64,000 nt of DNA, from assembly GCF_002802965.1 (NCBI RefSeq), contig NZ_NXGA01000001.1, forward strand, positions 2,394,338-2,458,337, given 5' to 3'. Positions 49,525-59,455 of the stretch are shown piece after piece. The notes under the pieces were generated by a model. The model saw only the letters and a list, made by a program, of their open reading frames with translations, was not told the origin of the DNA and made no database searches. Source of the stretch: Sporolactobacillus pectinivorans. Its GTDB lineage: Bacteria; Bacillota; Bacilli; Bacillales; Sporolactobacillaceae. Position numbers and translations under genes: made by a program. Position 1 is the stretch's first letter; each line of letters starts with the position of its first letter.

Positions 49525-51633
49525 ATGGTAAAATCACTCGTTCTGGCGGAAAAGCCCAGTGTAGCGCGAGAAATTGCCCGCGTGCTTGGCTGCCGGACGG
49601 TCAATCGAAATTATATTGAGGGCGACCGCTATGTCGTGACCTGGGCACTGGGACATCTAATTGAATTAAAAATGCCTGAGGATTATGACAGTCGCTTTAA
49701 GACGTGGCGGATGGAAGACCTGCCGATTATCCCGAAAAAAATGGAAATCAAGCCAATTAAACAGACTAGCGGGCAATTCCATGCGATTCGCCAGCTCGCG
49801 ATGCGAAAAGATTTGAATGATCTTGTTATTGCGACAGATGCGGGCCGTGAAGGCGAGCTTGTTGCCCGCTGGATTATAGAAAAAATAAACTGGAGAAAAC
49901 CTGTGAAGCGACTGTGGATCTCATCGCAGACTGATCGGGCAATCACCGAAGGTTTCAAAAATTTGAAACCAGCCAGTGATTATGATAAGCTTTATCGTTC
50001 TGCAGTTTGCCGATCTGAAGCCGATTGGCTGGTCGGGCTGAACGTCTCGCGTGCTTTGACCACGAAGTTTAATGATTCGTTATCAGCAGGGCGTGTTCAG
50101 ACCCCCGCACTCTCCATGATTCTGGACAGGGAGCGCACGATCAATGCATTCCGCCCGGAGCCTTACTGGACCGTTCAGGCGCAGGCAGGGGAATATACCG
50201 CGGTTTGGCAGCGTGGCAATCAGACAAGAGTCTTCAACCAAAAAGACGCTGAAACGATTCTTCAAAAACTTCGCAAACGGAATGCGGTTGTCCAGAAAGT
50301 AGAAATCAATAGAAAATCAGAACGCCAGCCGCTCCCTTATGATCTGACAGAACTGCAGCGGGATGCAAACAGACGTCTCGGATTTTCTGCCAAGAAAACG
50401 CTCAATGTGCTTCAGAATTTGTATGAACAATACAAAATCGTAACCTATCCGCGGACAGACTCCCGTTATCTCACCCAAGATATCGCTGCGACCATGCCCG
50501 AACGGTTAAAGGCCATATCTTCAGTTTACGGGGAAGAAACGCGGCAAATCCTGCACAGGAAAAAAGGCGAAGCTCTGGCGAAATTTGTATATAATGATTC
50601 TAAGGTAGGCGACCATCACGCACTGATCCCTACCGAGCAGCCGGTTTTTATCAATGATCTCTCAACTGACGAACGGAATTTGTATGATATGGTCATCACC
50701 CGTTTCCTGGCTCTTTTTTATCCCGAATATCAGTATGAAAACAGACGGGCTATTCTTGATACAGCCGGCGAAACACTGATCATTCGCGAGACAGTGGAAC
50801 TTGATCCGGGATTCCGGCAAGTGGCACAACGGGAAACAAGCCATGGCAGTCAGCCGCATACATCACTTGTGAAAGGGCAAATTCTTCCGGTCAGCAAAGT
50901 AGAAATTTCGCAAAAAATGACTGAACCTCCGGCGTACTTCTCCGAGGCTGACCTGTTGACACAAATGGAAAAATACGGTCTGGGTACACCTGCCACAAGA
51001 GCCGATATCATTGAAAAACTGATTCAATCCGAATCCATCAAACGCAATGCCGGCGGCAGGTTGAGCACCACGTCAAAGGGTAAACAGCTGATTGACTTGG
51101 TAAATCCGGAGCTGAAATCTCCCGAATTAACATCAAAGTGGGAACAGGAGCTTGAAAACATCGCAAAAGGAGCGGGAAATCCGGCCCGATTTATGCAGAA
51201 TATCCGCCTGCAGACGCAGCAGCTTGTAAGTGAAGTCAAAGACAGCGAACAGGCCTATAAAATTCAAAACCTGACAGCGACAAAATGTCCCGAATGCGGG
51301 TCACTGATGAAAGAATCACGAGATCGCGACGGTGGTCGTGTCCTTGTGTGCATCAATCGTTCGTGTGGTTTCCGGAAAAGAAAAGATCCCAAAATTTCAA
51401 ACCATCGCTGCCCCCATTGTCATAAAAAAATGGAGCTGCATCGAGGAAAAGCCGGCGTCTATTTTCAGTGCCGGAATTGCGGAATCGTCGAAAAAGCAGT
51501 GAAAGCGGAGAAGAAAGCAGATAAACGAGAAACGAGACATTTGCTGAACGAAATAAACAAGAACACTGAGGATTTTGGAAACAGTCTCGCCGATGCATTG
51601 CAAGCCGCCCTTAGAGAAAACCATCCAAAATAA
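49525..51633 (+). CDS. topB: DNA topoisomerase III
   Basis: 702-residue type IA topoisomerase. Toprim domain (LVLAEKPSVAREIARVLG, DLVIATDAGREGELVAR), catalytic Tyr in KIVTYPRTDSRYL, KYGLGTPATRADIIEKLIQS, and a C-terminal zinc-ribbon region (CPECGSLMKE, CINRSCGF, HRCPHCHKKME, CRNCG). It unlinks single-strand-containing DNA intermediates. The ATG at 49525 is preferred (AAAGGA nine bases upstream) over an upstream in-frame ATG at 49498. Followed by a long perfect terminator. Confidence 0.95.
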   Translation: MVKSLVLAEKPSVAREIARVLGCRTVNRNYIEGDRYVVTWALGHLIELKMPEDYDSRFKTWRMEDLPIIPKKMEIKPIKQTSGQFHAIRQLAMRKDLNDLVIATDAGREGELVARWIIEKINWRKPVKRLWISSQTDRAITEGFKNLKPASDYDKLYRSAVCRSEADWLVGLNVSRALTTKFNDSLSAGRVQTPALSMILDRERTINAFRPEPYWTVQAQAGEYTAVWQRGNQTRVFNQKDAETILQKLRKRNAVVQKVEINRKSERQPLPYDLTELQRDANRRLGFSAKKTLNVLQNLYEQYKIVTYPRTDSRYLTQDIAATMPERLKAISSVYGEETRQILHRKKGEALAKFVYNDSKVGDHHALIPTEQPVFINDLSTDERNLYDMVITRFLALFYPEYQYENRRAILDTAGETLIIRETVELDPGFRQVAQRETSHGSQPHTSLVKGQILPVSKVEISQKMTEPPAYFSEADLLTQMEKYGLGTPATRADIIEKLIQSESIKRNAGGRLSTTSKGKQLIDLVNPELKSPELTSKWEQELENIAKGAGNPARFMQNIRLQTQQLVSEVKDSEQAYKIQNLTATKCPECGSLMKESRDRDGGRVLVCINRSCGFRKRKDPKISNHRCPHCHKKMELHRGKAGVYFQCRNCGIVEKAVKAEKKADKRETRHLLNEINKNTEDFGNSLADALQAALRENHPK

Positions 51634-51645
51634 AAAAATGAACTG

Positions 51646-51690
51646 GCAGTAAAAGAGAGACCGAAACCGGTCTCTCTTTTACTGCTTTTC
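51646..51690. terminator. 18-bp perfect-stem terminator
   Basis: GCAGTAAAAGAGAGACCG / CGGTCTCTCTTTTACTGC with a four-base loop, then TTTTC. Between convergent topB and the SGNH hydrolase gene. Confidence 0.9.
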
Positions 51691-51703
51691 CTTTAATGAG
51701 CAA

Positions 51704-52405
51704 TCAAGTTAACGCATGCACTTTCCCGACTTCAAGTCTCAAATCTGGAATAGCCGAAAAAACAATCTCAGCGAGGACAGCATACCCTTTGGCTGTCGGA
51801 TGCAGACCATCTTCATTAATGAGATCTGAAAAATCTCCCTTGCTTTTAAAAGCTGAGCGAATATCCAAACTCGGAATACCTGACGAGTGAACCATCTCTT
51901 TAAGCGAGCGGTTGTACATGCCATGCCAATGTTCAATTCCTCCACAGCAGCTGATCCAGTGCCCAATCGAGTGACTGTAATGCTCCATCAGTGAATGATA
52001 ATACCGGGCAGGATCGAGCGGCAACAGGCTGAGCACGACCGGGACAGCCCCGGAAGCCGAAATCTGACGGACAATCTGTTTGATGTTTGAAAGATAACGA
52101 TTTAATGGCACAATCGGTACATGCTCTTCTTCAGGGAGCTGAGCAACCTGATCCCAGCGAAAATTACAGTCATTGCCGCCAATGTTAATCAGGACAAGAT
52201 CAGGATGAAGCTGCAATACATCTTTGTCCAGACGCTCGACCAGTAAATCAGAATTGTCATTAAAAACGCCTTTATTTAGCACTTCGTCCTGATCGCCAAG
52301 AAGGCGCTGCAGAAGTACAGGATAATTGTCTCTGATGATTTTGAATCTACCGCGTACGAAAGTGATTCCACGAGTCACACTGTCACCGAAGCATACAATT
52401 TTCAA
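51704..52405 (-). CDS. SGNH/GDSL-family hydrolase
   Basis: 233 residues: block I FGDSVTRG with nucleophile Ser, Gly in block II, Asn in NIGGNDC (block III), and block V DGLHPTAKGY with catalytic Asp and His. No signal peptide, so cytosolic esterase or lipase-like enzyme with unknown substrate. TTG at 52405 is the start (AGGAG nine bases upstream); ATG at 52414 is too near that site. Confidence 0.85.
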   Translation of the reverse strand: MKIVCFGDSVTRGITFVRGRFKIIRDNYPVLLQRLLGDQDEVLNKGVFNDNSDLLVERLDKDVLQLHPDLVLINIGGNDCNFRWDQVAQLPEEEHVPIVPLNRYLSNIKQIVRQISASGAVPVVLSLLPLDPARYYHSLMEHYSHSIGHWISCCGGIEHWHGMYNRSLKEMVHSSGIPSLDIRSAFKSKGDFSDLINEDGLHPTAKGYAVLAEIVFSAIPDLRLEVGKVHALT

Positions 52406-52514
52406 GTGAATCATCTCCTGATCTTCCCGGCTTTATTGTAGCCGCCGGTCGAAACCTTTACGTACATATTATCAGATGACTTCCCAATTTTACAGTGCCG
52501 GGGCAGAAAAACGA

Positions 52515-53003
52515 CTATTTTTTCAAAAAAGCAACACGCGTATTTATTTTTTTCATGTTGTGCAGAAAGTTTCTCTTAAAGATCTGATACAGTACTTCCG
52601 CGAATATCAGCCCCATGGCAATGGCTCCGGAGAGCACAAAAGCTTTCTCGGCCAGATGAATGGCCAAATTATACTGATCTCCGACTACCTGGCTCATGAC
52701 CGAGTAAGTCAGACCTCCGGGAACAAGCGGTATAATGCCCGCTACGCTGTAGACAATTACAGGATTTTTATATAACCTCGCGAAGACCTGACTCATTAAT
52801 GCGACTACAAAGGAGGCAGCAAATGTGGCGACAAAATCATTACGATTCCACTGATACAGGAAAAAATAGATCAGCCAGGCAATCATTCCAATTAGCCCGC
52901 CATGAAACAGCGGTTTGCGGGGAATATTGTATATGATACCGAAGGCACATGTTGCCAGGAAACTCGTCACAGATTGTACAGCGAACATCATTGCATACGC
53001 CAA
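52515..53003 (-). CDS. Threonine/serine exporter family, small subunit (YjjB-like)
   Basis: 162 residues with five membrane helices, matching the second half (DUF3815) of ThrE. Features: IYNIPRKPLFHGGLIGMIAW, SVAGIIPLVPGGLTYSVM, corresponding to the repeated LVPG motif of its partner. TTG at 53003 chosen for AAGGTG six bases upstream. Together with the upstream DUF1212 gene it forms a split ThrE-like exporter, seen as YjjB/YjjP in enteric bacteria. Confidence 0.85.
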   Translation of the reverse strand: MAYAMMFAVQSVTSFLATCAFGIIYNIPRKPLFHGGLIGMIAWLIYFFLYQWNRNDFVATFAASFVVALMSQVFARLYKNPVIVYSVAGIIPLVPGGLTYSVMSQVVGDQYNLAIHLAEKAFVLSGAIAMGLIFAEVLYQIFKRNFLHNMKKINTRVAFLKK

Positions 53004-53014
53004 ATCATTCACCT

Positions 53015-53794
53015 TCAATTAATTGATAAAGCTAAGGCAATACCGATACCGATGGCAAAAGCGGTCAGACCGGCTTCCGCCGATTTAGACAATCCTGACA
53101 CGAGATCCCCTGCCATCACATCGCGTACAGCATTCGTGATCGGAACACCGGGAACAAGCGGCATGACGGCCCCGATAATAATTTTATTCAGTTCTGAACC
53201 CATTCCGATTTTAACACTCAAAACTGCAATCACGCCAACAAGAATGGACGACATAAACTCGGAGAAAAATTTCACCTTTGTCAGACGGTGAAAATAAATG
53301 GCTCCTGCCTGCCCCGTCCCGCCGGCGATAAAGGCCGGAAGCGCATCTTCCCACCTTCCAAGAAACATGAGCAGAAAGCAGCTACTCGCACCCGCAGCAG
53401 CCAGTATTTGCATCCAGTCAGGATACACTTTGGCTGACCGGTCAATATCCGTCAGCCTGCGATGGACTGCTTCAAGTTCTATCATTTTTTCGGCTACTTC
53501 CCTGGACAGACTATTCACTTCAGTCACCTTGCGCAAATTTGTGCTGCGATGGGTAATTCTTACAAGCTGAGTTACGTCACAGCCCTCTATGGCAAAAATG
53601 ATCCCGGTGGGCGTCACAAAGCTCTGTGCCTGATCGACAGAAAAGCTCTTTGCCAGACGATTCATTGTATCTTCAATGCGAAATGTTTCTGCGCCGTTTT
53701 CCAGGAGAATTTTGCCGGCCAAAACGCAGACTGCTGCAACTTCATGCGTAACATTTTTCTCATTTGAATCATTGATTCTATGGAAACCATCCAT
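53015..53794 (-). CDS. Threonine/serine exporter family, large subunit (YjjP/DUF1212)
   Basis: 259 residues: soluble N-terminal domain (LAGKILLENGAETFRIEDTM, PTGIIFAIEG), then five membrane helices including AVMPLVPGVPITNAVRDVMA. First half of the ThrE fold. In related bacteria the pair exports succinate or amino acids. ATG at 53794 gives the family N-terminus although its ribosome site (GAGAG) is weak. Stop and next gene's ribosome site are 12 bases apart. Confidence 0.85.
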   Translation of the reverse strand: MDGFHRINDSNEKNVTHEVAAVCVLAGKILLENGAETFRIEDTMNRLAKSFSVDQAQSFVTPTGIIFAIEGCDVTQLVRITHRSTNLRKVTEVNSLSREVAEKMIELEAVHRRLTDIDRSAKVYPDWMQILAAAGASSCFLLMFLGRWEDALPAFIAGGTGQAGAIYFHRLTKVKFFSEFMSSILVGVIAVLSVKIGMGSELNKIIIGAVMPLVPGVPITNAVRDVMAGDLVSGLSKSAEAGLTAFAIGIGIALALSIN

Positions 53795-54115
53795 GATTGA
53801 TAAGCTTCTCTCTTTTTTGAGTACGCTTATTATAATATGACTATCCGATAGGAACAAGACTTTCACATTGTTTTAATAGATGAAAATGTAAAATGGCAAA
53901 AAGCATGCTATAATTAATTGATGTGAAAAATCACTGTTTCGTCATTCTATGCCGCTTGACGCAAGTGATTTCGAGTAAAAGGGCTGCTTTTTGCCGATAC
54001 TCTGAACAGGGTTTCAAAGCGTTGCTCAGATGAAAACAATTCCGTCTATAATGTTTTGAGACACTGTAAGAGTGATCAATTTTCTTTTCAAAATTGAGAG
54101 GAGTGGACTCACCAA

Positions 54116-54859
54116 ATGGTTAAACTTGTATTGATCCGCCACGGACAAAGCGCTTGGAATCTGGAAAACAGGTTCACAGGCTGGACAGATGTTGATTTAA
54201 CTGAAAAAGGAGAACAGGAAGCGACTGAAGCCGGGGAAATCCTTAAGAAGAATGGCTACACTTTTGATCTTGCCTATACTTCTGTACTGACGAGAGCAAA
54301 TCATACGTTGTGGAATGTCCTTCACGCTCTTGATCTGACATGGATTCCTGTAGAACATACATGGCGTCTGAACGAGCGCCATTATGGCGCGCTTCAGGGC
54401 TTGAATAAAGCGAAGACTGCAGAGAAATACGGTGCCGAACAGGTACATATCTGGAGACGCTCCGCAGACATCCAGCCTCCTGCACTGACTAAGGATGATG
54501 AACGCTATATTGCCCAGTTGAACGACCCACGGTATGCAGACCTGACTGAAGCTGAACAACCGCTGACCGAAGATCTTCTGGATACGGTTGATCGCGTGCT
54601 CGTTTACTGGAACAAAGAAATCGTTCCTCAACTCAAGGACGGCAAAAAAGTGATTGTCGCTGCTCACGGCAATTCACTTCGCGCTCTGGTCAAGCATTTG
54701 GACAATGTTTCTGCCGATACAATCGTTGGCTTGAACATTCCTACAGGCACTCCGCTGGTTTATGAACTCGATGAAAATCTCAAGCCGTTAAATCGCTATT
54801 ATCTCGGTGAAAACGGACCTTTAGACAAAGAAGTTCTTCCGTCTGCTGAAACAAAATAA
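54116..54859 (+). CDS. gpmA: 2,3-BPG-dependent phosphoglycerate mutase
   Basis: 247 residues: [20 protein letters not shown] with catalytic His, [20 protein letters not shown] with Glu, and [20 protein letters not shown] with the second His. Converts 3- to 2-phosphoglycerate in glycolysis. Bacillus subtilis uses the metal-dependent GpmI instead, so this is a lineage hint. The ribosome site GGAG is about 12 bases upstream. Monocistronic with terminator. Confidence 0.96.
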   Translation: MVKLVLIRHGQSAWNLENRFTGWTDVDLTEKGEQEATEAGEILKKNGYTFDLAYTSVLTRANHTLWNVLHALDLTWIPVEHTWRLNERHYGALQGLNKAKTAEKYGAEQVHIWRRSADIQPPALTKDDERYIAQLNDPRYADLTEAEQPLTEDLLDTVDRVLVYWNKEIVPQLKDGKKVIVAAHGNSLRALVKHLDNVSADTIVGLNIPTGTPLVYELDENLKPLNRYYLGENGPLDKEVLPSAETK

Positions 54860-54878
54860 TTCGTTCTATTTTTTATGG

Positions 54879-54908
54879 AACACTTTCGCATCTGCGAAGG
54901 TGTTTTTT
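54879..54908 (+). terminator. Terminator after gpmA
   Basis: AACACTTTCGCA / TGCGAAGGTGTT, imperfect by one T-G pair, then TTTTTTC. Confidence 0.85.
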
Positions 54909-55207
54909 CTTTATCAGGATGAAAATTGCCCAAAAAGAAAAGTCCCCCGAATCATTCGGAAGACGAGGACACAAGCCCATCCGCTCATGCTCCCCTTCCA
55001 TCACTGATATGAAAGATCGTGAACGCCGGCATGGGCAGCCGACACTTCAAACGGGCAGCAGGCGTGTCAATAAAGCTGGGTAATCACGCTAAGTGCAAAG
55101 TATTACATTGGACATATAAATCACGTTCAACATGGTCATTGTAACCCTTTTCATCTAAAATGTAAAGGTTATCATATATTAATTTAACACTATATTAACC
55201 TCTTTCA
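54909..55207. other. Unassigned convergent intergenic region with stem potential
   Basis: No coding frame. GCCCATCCG (54975-54983) can pair with CGGCATGGGC (55027-55036) with one bulge; a small CCGAA/TTCGG hairpin lies near 54948-54960. Structured RNA is possible but no family is recognised. Confidence 0.3.
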
Positions 55208-56644
55208 TTAGTCCATCGAGATTTCAATGGGCGCCAAAGTGGGTACATTTAGTATTGTCTCCGACCACTGTGCAAATTGAAACAGGCCTCTGTCATCCAG
55301 CCGGCGTCCGATGCATTGCATGCCGACAGGAAGACCGGCAGCTGTAAAACCGATTGGAAGGGAACATGCCGGCTGTCCCGTCAAATTTACCGGACTGGTC
55401 ATCATCCAATCGGATTCCGGATTTATTTTCTGCCCATTGACATGGGCCGGTCCTTCGTCCTCATAGGGATATGCCACTGCGGCAAGCGTCGGAGAGACAA
55501 GAACATCATATCTTTCAAATTGCTCCTGAAACATTTTCCAGATATAAGTCCGATAACGATTCATATTCAAAAACTCTTCGGCAGTCGCATTTTCTCCTCT
55601 GTGAATCATAGAAACCAGCGTTTCAGATAATTCATTCTGATGGCCTGCCATTAAGTCTTTTGTACTTACTGCAAGCCCAATCATCCACAGGCGATTAAAA
55701 AAGCGGACATAACCCCGCAAATCTTTTTCCATTCGGATGTCTGCCGGCTCGATGATAGCACCGGACTCTTCCAATTTCTTCAGTGTTCTTTCAAAAACGT
55801 TTTGAATTTCTGCATCCACGTGATACATGCCAAAATCTAATGTATAACCGATACGGAACGGTTTTATTTTTTCCCCAAGTGTTTCACATATGGATGGATT
55901 CATCCGGTCCAGCGAATACGGATCAAGCAATGACGGACCCTGCACTGCATCAAACATCAACGCAGCATCTGATACCGTGCGGGCTATCGGACCATAACTG
56001 ATGAAGGGTACTGTATTTGCAAAGAGATCTTCAGGATGGTTATCTGCGGGAATACGCCCGAAACTCGGCTTGAAACCGAAGACACCGCACAAGCTGGATG
56101 GAATACGAATCGAGCCTCCCCCATCACTCCCTTCCGCCAGTGGGCAAAATCCGGCTGCAACGGCCGCAGCCGAGCCTCCGCTTGATCCCCCCGTCCCGTT
56201 ATCGGGTTGCCAGGGATTTCGTGAAGCGCCAAACAATCGATTGTTGGTCGTACCCTTGTGTCCAAATTCAGGTGTGTTTGTCTTGCCGAGAATCACGGCA
56301 CCGGCCGATTTCAATCGTGAAACAATTGTTGCGTCGCGATCCGGGACATGGTTTTCATAAACCAGGCTGCCATAAGTTGTACGCAACCCTTCTGTGTTTG
56401 TCAAATCCTTGATTGCTACGGGAATGCCTTCGAGTGGCCGGGCATTCCGCTCCCTGTATCTTTTACCTGCTGACTCAGCCTGTTCCAGTGCCTGTTCTCG
56501 GTTTAGCGTTACAAAAGCATTAAACCGCGGGTTCAAAGAGTCAATACGCTCCAGAGCATCCTTGACAACCTCGGAGGGAGTCAGGCGACCCTCCATGTAT
56601 GCATGTTTTAATTCTATGGCACTGAGAGAATGAATCTCTGACAA
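55208..56644 (-). CDS. Amidase signature enzyme
   Basis: 478 residues. The Ser-cisSer-Lys triad is visible: Lys in GIPVAIKDLTNT (about residue 78), GGSSGGSAAAVAAGF and the nucleophile in DGGGSIRIPSSLCGVFGFKP. C-terminal GLPVGMQCIGRRLDD is typical. Likely hydrolyses a small amide; it could be mistaken for GatA but no gatB/gatC neighbours are present and the genome should carry gatCAB elsewhere. TTG start with AAGGGGG seven bases upstream. Confidence 0.88.
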   Translation of the reverse strand: MSEIHSLSAIELKHAYMEGRLTPSEVVKDALERIDSLNPRFNAFVTLNREQALEQAESAGKRYRERNARPLEGIPVAIKDLTNTEGLRTTYGSLVYENHVPDRDATIVSRLKSAGAVILGKTNTPEFGHKGTTNNRLFGASRNPWQPDNGTGGSSGGSAAAVAAGFCPLAEGSDGGGSIRIPSSLCGVFGFKPSFGRIPADNHPEDLFANTVPFISYGPIARTVSDAALMFDAVQGPSLLDPYSLDRMNPSICETLGEKIKPFRIGYTLDFGMYHVDAEIQNVFERTLKKLEESGAIIEPADIRMEKDLRGYVRFFNRLWMIGLAVSTKDLMAGHQNELSETLVSMIHRGENATAEEFLNMNRYRTYIWKMFQEQFERYDVLVSPTLAAVAYPYEDEGPAHVNGQKINPESDWMMTSPVNLTGQPACSLPIGFTAAGLPVGMQCIGRRLDDRGLFQFAQWSETILNVPTLAPIEISMD

Positions 56645-56731
56645 AACACTACCCCCTTTACTGATCTTTTAGTTAACTTTTTGTGATTTATCATTAACAT
56701 TTAAAGTATAACTTAATTTCCAGCCAAAATA

Positions 56732-56755
56732 AAAACGGTCGCCCGTTTTTATTTT
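56732..56755 (-). terminator. Terminator of the feo operon
   Basis: AAAAACGG / CCGTTTTT with a four-base loop, then TATTTT on either side. Confidence 0.65.
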
Positions 56756-56770
56756 CTTAAGGGTAATCGT

Positions 56771-56977
56771 TTACTTGTCGAACGTTTTGAAAACAACAGG
56801 CCGGGCTGCTGAAGCTTTGCTTTGATCAATGCAGCGGCAGTCACTCCGACTGCAGGATTCTTTGATGGCGCAGGCCGCGCACTTACCCTTCCTGCTCGTC
56901 TGAAAAAATTTTATCATCATCCAAGCCGCATAGCCAAAAATCAACAACCCCAGAATAACGCTGATTGCAATACCCAT
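56771..56977 (-). CDS. FeoB-associated Cys-rich membrane protein
   Basis: 68 residues: one membrane helix (AISVILGLLIFGYAAWMMIK) then a Cys-rich tail KGKCAACAIKESCSRSDCRC. This architecture recurs immediately downstream of feoB in Firmicutes and probably aids Fe(II) transport or its redox state. ATG start; 30 bases after feoB. Confidence 0.85.
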   Translation of the reverse strand: MGIAISVILGLLIFGYAAWMMIKFFQTSRKGKCAACAIKESCSRSDCRCIDQSKASAARPVVFKTFDK

Positions 56978-57007
56978 TTTTACATCACTACTTTCTTAAA
57001 GAGTGCT

Positions 57008-59005
57008 TCAGAATCCAAGCAGCAGTCCGACATGATAGAAAATGAATGAGACCAGATAGGCAAGCGTGACACAGTATCCAATCGTAAATAAGGTCAGCTT
57101 CATATTCCCGACTTCATGCTTAATGGCTGGAACTGTTGACATGCAGGGAATATACAGGAGCGTAAAGACCATAAAGCTGTACGCTTGAAGCGGTGTAAAT
57201 GCCTGCCTGATCGATTCGGTAAGCGATCCGTCGCCTGATGTATGATAAATAATTCCCAGCGTTGAGACCACCGACTCTTTTGCCAGAAAGCCTGTCACAA
57301 GTGCCGAAGCAGCTTGCCAGGTCCCGAATCCCAGCGGGCCGACAACAGGCGCAATTGCCGAGCAGGCAAGCGCAAGAAAACTCCGGTCGATAGCTACGTT
57401 CATGCCTCCGGGTCCTGCATAAGAAAGCAGCCAGACAAAGATAGTGCCGCCAAGAATAAAGGTCGTGGCTTTTTTTACAAATCCCTTGGCTTTATCCCAT
57501 GTGCTCCGGAAAATCGTCCGCATATTCGGAACCCGGTAAGGTGGCATTTCAATGACAAAAACAGATTTTTCCTTTTTCATAAACGATGAAAAGATTTTTG
57601 CCATGATCATTGCCATAACGATACTTAAAACATAGAGTGATAAAACCACCAGCGCCTGGTATCGGGCGAAAAAAACGCCGGCAAACAGACTGTATACGGT
57701 CAATCGAGCGGAACAGGACATGAGCGGCGAGATCAAAACCGTCAGCAGCCTTTCCTTTGGCTGTTCAATGGTGCGCGCGGCCATGACACCGGGTATGTTG
57801 CATCCGAATCCGATCACAAGCGGAATAAATGCTTTACCATTCAATCCAACCGCCTGCATCAGACGGTCCATAACAAGAGCCACCCGGGCCATATATCCTG
57901 AATCCTCAATCCAGGAAATGAAAAAGAAAAGGACAAAAATCTGTGGAATAAAGACGATGACTCCACCGACTCCCGCAATGATTCCATTCAGAATGACATC
58001 GCGAATAGCGGGAACCACTCCCAGCCACTCAAGACAGGTTCGCGTCCAGCTCGTCAACGGTCCTGAGAAAAAAGCATCGAGCAAACCGGATATCGGGTTG
58101 CCAATCCAGTTGAAAGTTACATGAAAAATCAGGTACATAATCCCTAGAAAAAGCGGGATGCCAAGGAATCGATTTGTGACCAGCAAATCGATCTTTGTGG
58201 AAAACGAAGACTGATCCCCGGACTTTTCATCAATAACGTTTGCGAGAATATGATCAATGAACCTTTTTCTAGTCTGATGAATCCATTCTTCAGCGGTTTT
58301 ATTCCGGGAGCCGGCGTTCAGCGAGTGATTCAGCCTTTCCGCAATTTCCTCTGTTTTTAATGGATCTGCAAATGAGTGGAATAAGTCCACGACAACCCGA
58401 TTCCCCTCAAGATATTGAATGGCAAGCCAGCGTTTATTAAACTTTTCCCCGGGAATTAAGGCTGACAAAGCACTGATTGCTTTCTCAGTATCGGTTCCAT
58501 AGAATAAGCTGAATCGAGACCCTTCCCCGTCTTTTAATTGAGCAGCGGCTTCCGATACTGCCTGGCTTCCCCTCCCGCTTCTGGCAACAATTGAAAGAAC
58601 CGGTACTTTCAGCAATCTTGAAAGTTCATCACCATCGACCTTTATACCGCGGTGCTTCGCGACATCAACCATATTCAGAGCGATGATCGCCGGTTTCCCG
58701 AATTCAAGCAATTCTATAGTCAGCTGCAGATTTCTCGAGAGCTGGGAAGCATCAACAATATTGATGATTGCTGAAAATGAGTTCTTAATTAAAAATGTTG
58801 TTGCCACGGACTCATCCTTAGATAATGGAGACAGGCCATAAAGTCCGGGCAAATCAACCAATGTCCCCTGATTATTTTTCAGCTGACCAATCTTTTTTTC
58901 TACGGTCACGCCGGTCCAGTTTCCGACAAAAGCATACGAACCCGTCAGCAGGTTAAATAAGGATGTCTTTCCTGTATTCGGATTCCCAAAAAGGGCAAGT
59001 TCCAA
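57008..59005 (-). CDS. feoB: Ferrous iron transport protein B
   Basis: 665 residues. N-terminal G domain: G1 LFGNPNTGKTSLFN, switch region VGNWTGVTVEKK, G3 LVDLPGLYGL and G4 ALNMVD, then helical GDI-like spacer and about eleven membrane segments with gate motifs (FGCNIPGVMAAR). Imports Fe(II) with GTP hydrolysis. TTG start two bases after feoA, with GGAG inside feoA's end. Iron-regulated by the upstream Fur box. Confidence 0.96.
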   Translation of the reverse strand: MELALFGNPNTGKTSLFNLLTGSYAFVGNWTGVTVEKKIGQLKNNQGTLVDLPGLYGLSPLSKDESVATTFLIKNSFSAIINIVDASQLSRNLQLTIELLEFGKPAIIALNMVDVAKHRGIKVDGDELSRLLKVPVLSIVARSGRGSQAVSEAAAQLKDGEGSRFSLFYGTDTEKAISALSALIPGEKFNKRWLAIQYLEGNRVVVDLFHSFADPLKTEEIAERLNHSLNAGSRNKTAEEWIHQTRKRFIDHILANVIDEKSGDQSSFSTKIDLLVTNRFLGIPLFLGIMYLIFHVTFNWIGNPISGLLDAFFSGPLTSWTRTCLEWLGVVPAIRDVILNGIIAGVGGVIVFIPQIFVLFFFISWIEDSGYMARVALVMDRLMQAVGLNGKAFIPLVIGFGCNIPGVMAARTIEQPKERLLTVLISPLMSCSARLTVYSLFAGVFFARYQALVVLSLYVLSIVMAMIMAKIFSSFMKKEKSVFVIEMPPYRVPNMRTIFRSTWDKAKGFVKKATTFILGGTIFVWLLSYAGPGGMNVAIDRSFLALACSAIAPVVGPLGFGTWQAASALVTGFLAKESVVSTLGIIYHTSGDGSLTESIRQAFTPLQAYSFMVFTLLYIPCMSTVPAIKHEVGNMKLTLFTIGYCVTLAYLVSFIFYHVGLLLGF

Positions 59006-59007
59006 TC

Positions 59008-59235
59008 TTACTCACACTCCACGATAATGGCATCGGCTTCGGAACGTCGGATTCCGATACATTCACCGCAAGATTCAAACATGCACGGCCCGCCGAACGG
59101 CATCGACGATTTATAGCAGATAGATTCTCCCTCAGTGATGCCAAAATCCATCAGCCTTCTCCGGATTAGCTGATCTAATCCGGACAGATCAGCTATGATC
59201 GCATGCGTGCCTGATTTTAATTCAGATAATTGCAT
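59008..59235 (-). CDS. feoA: Ferrous iron transport protein A
   Basis: 75-residue SH3-like cytosolic partner of FeoB. LSELKSGTHAIIADLSGLDQ, LIRRRLMDFGITEGESI and RRSEADAIIVECE are typical; the middle has several Cys (GGPCMFESCGECIGIR), unusual but seen in some Firmicutes and possibly metal-related. GGAGG lies about seven bases before the ATG. First gene of the feo operon. Confidence 0.92.
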   Translation of the reverse strand: MQLSELKSGTHAIIADLSGLDQLIRRRLMDFGITEGESICYKSSMPFGGPCMFESCGECIGIRRSEADAIIVECE

Positions 59236-59255
59236 GATGAATCCTCCAAGCTAAA

Positions 59256-59304
59256 TGATAATTATTTTCATTTAAATTATAGATTATTCGTCCGCTTTTG
59301 ACAA
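59256..59304 (-). promoter_or_regulatory. feo promoter with Fur box
   Basis: On the minus strand TTGTCA (59304-59299), 17 bases, TATAAT (59281-59276). Just downstream lies TGATAATTATTTTCA (59256-59270 on plus), a 7-1-7 Fur repeat with one mismatch, extending to AAATGA...TCATTT. Fur-Fe(II) should block transcription. Confidence 0.8.
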
Positions 59305-59455
59305 TCCTTTATTTATCGGACAATTCGTCCGAAATCGCTCAATAAATTCTTTTTTCGCTGCGAGAGAAAAAAAGGTCGAATATATTTGCTAAGTTATTCA
59401 TAAATGTTTACAAATTATGTGAAAAAATCTATGATTTTTATCAGGAGGCCTAAAA

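Noticed and set aside
51397..51624. Minus-strand frame in the 3' end of topB
   Set aside because: Antisense of the zinc-ribbon region of topB, no start signals.
55208..56644. gatA (Glu-tRNA amidotransferase subunit A)
   Set aside because: No gatC or gatB adjacent and the C-terminal region reads like a stand-alone amidase.
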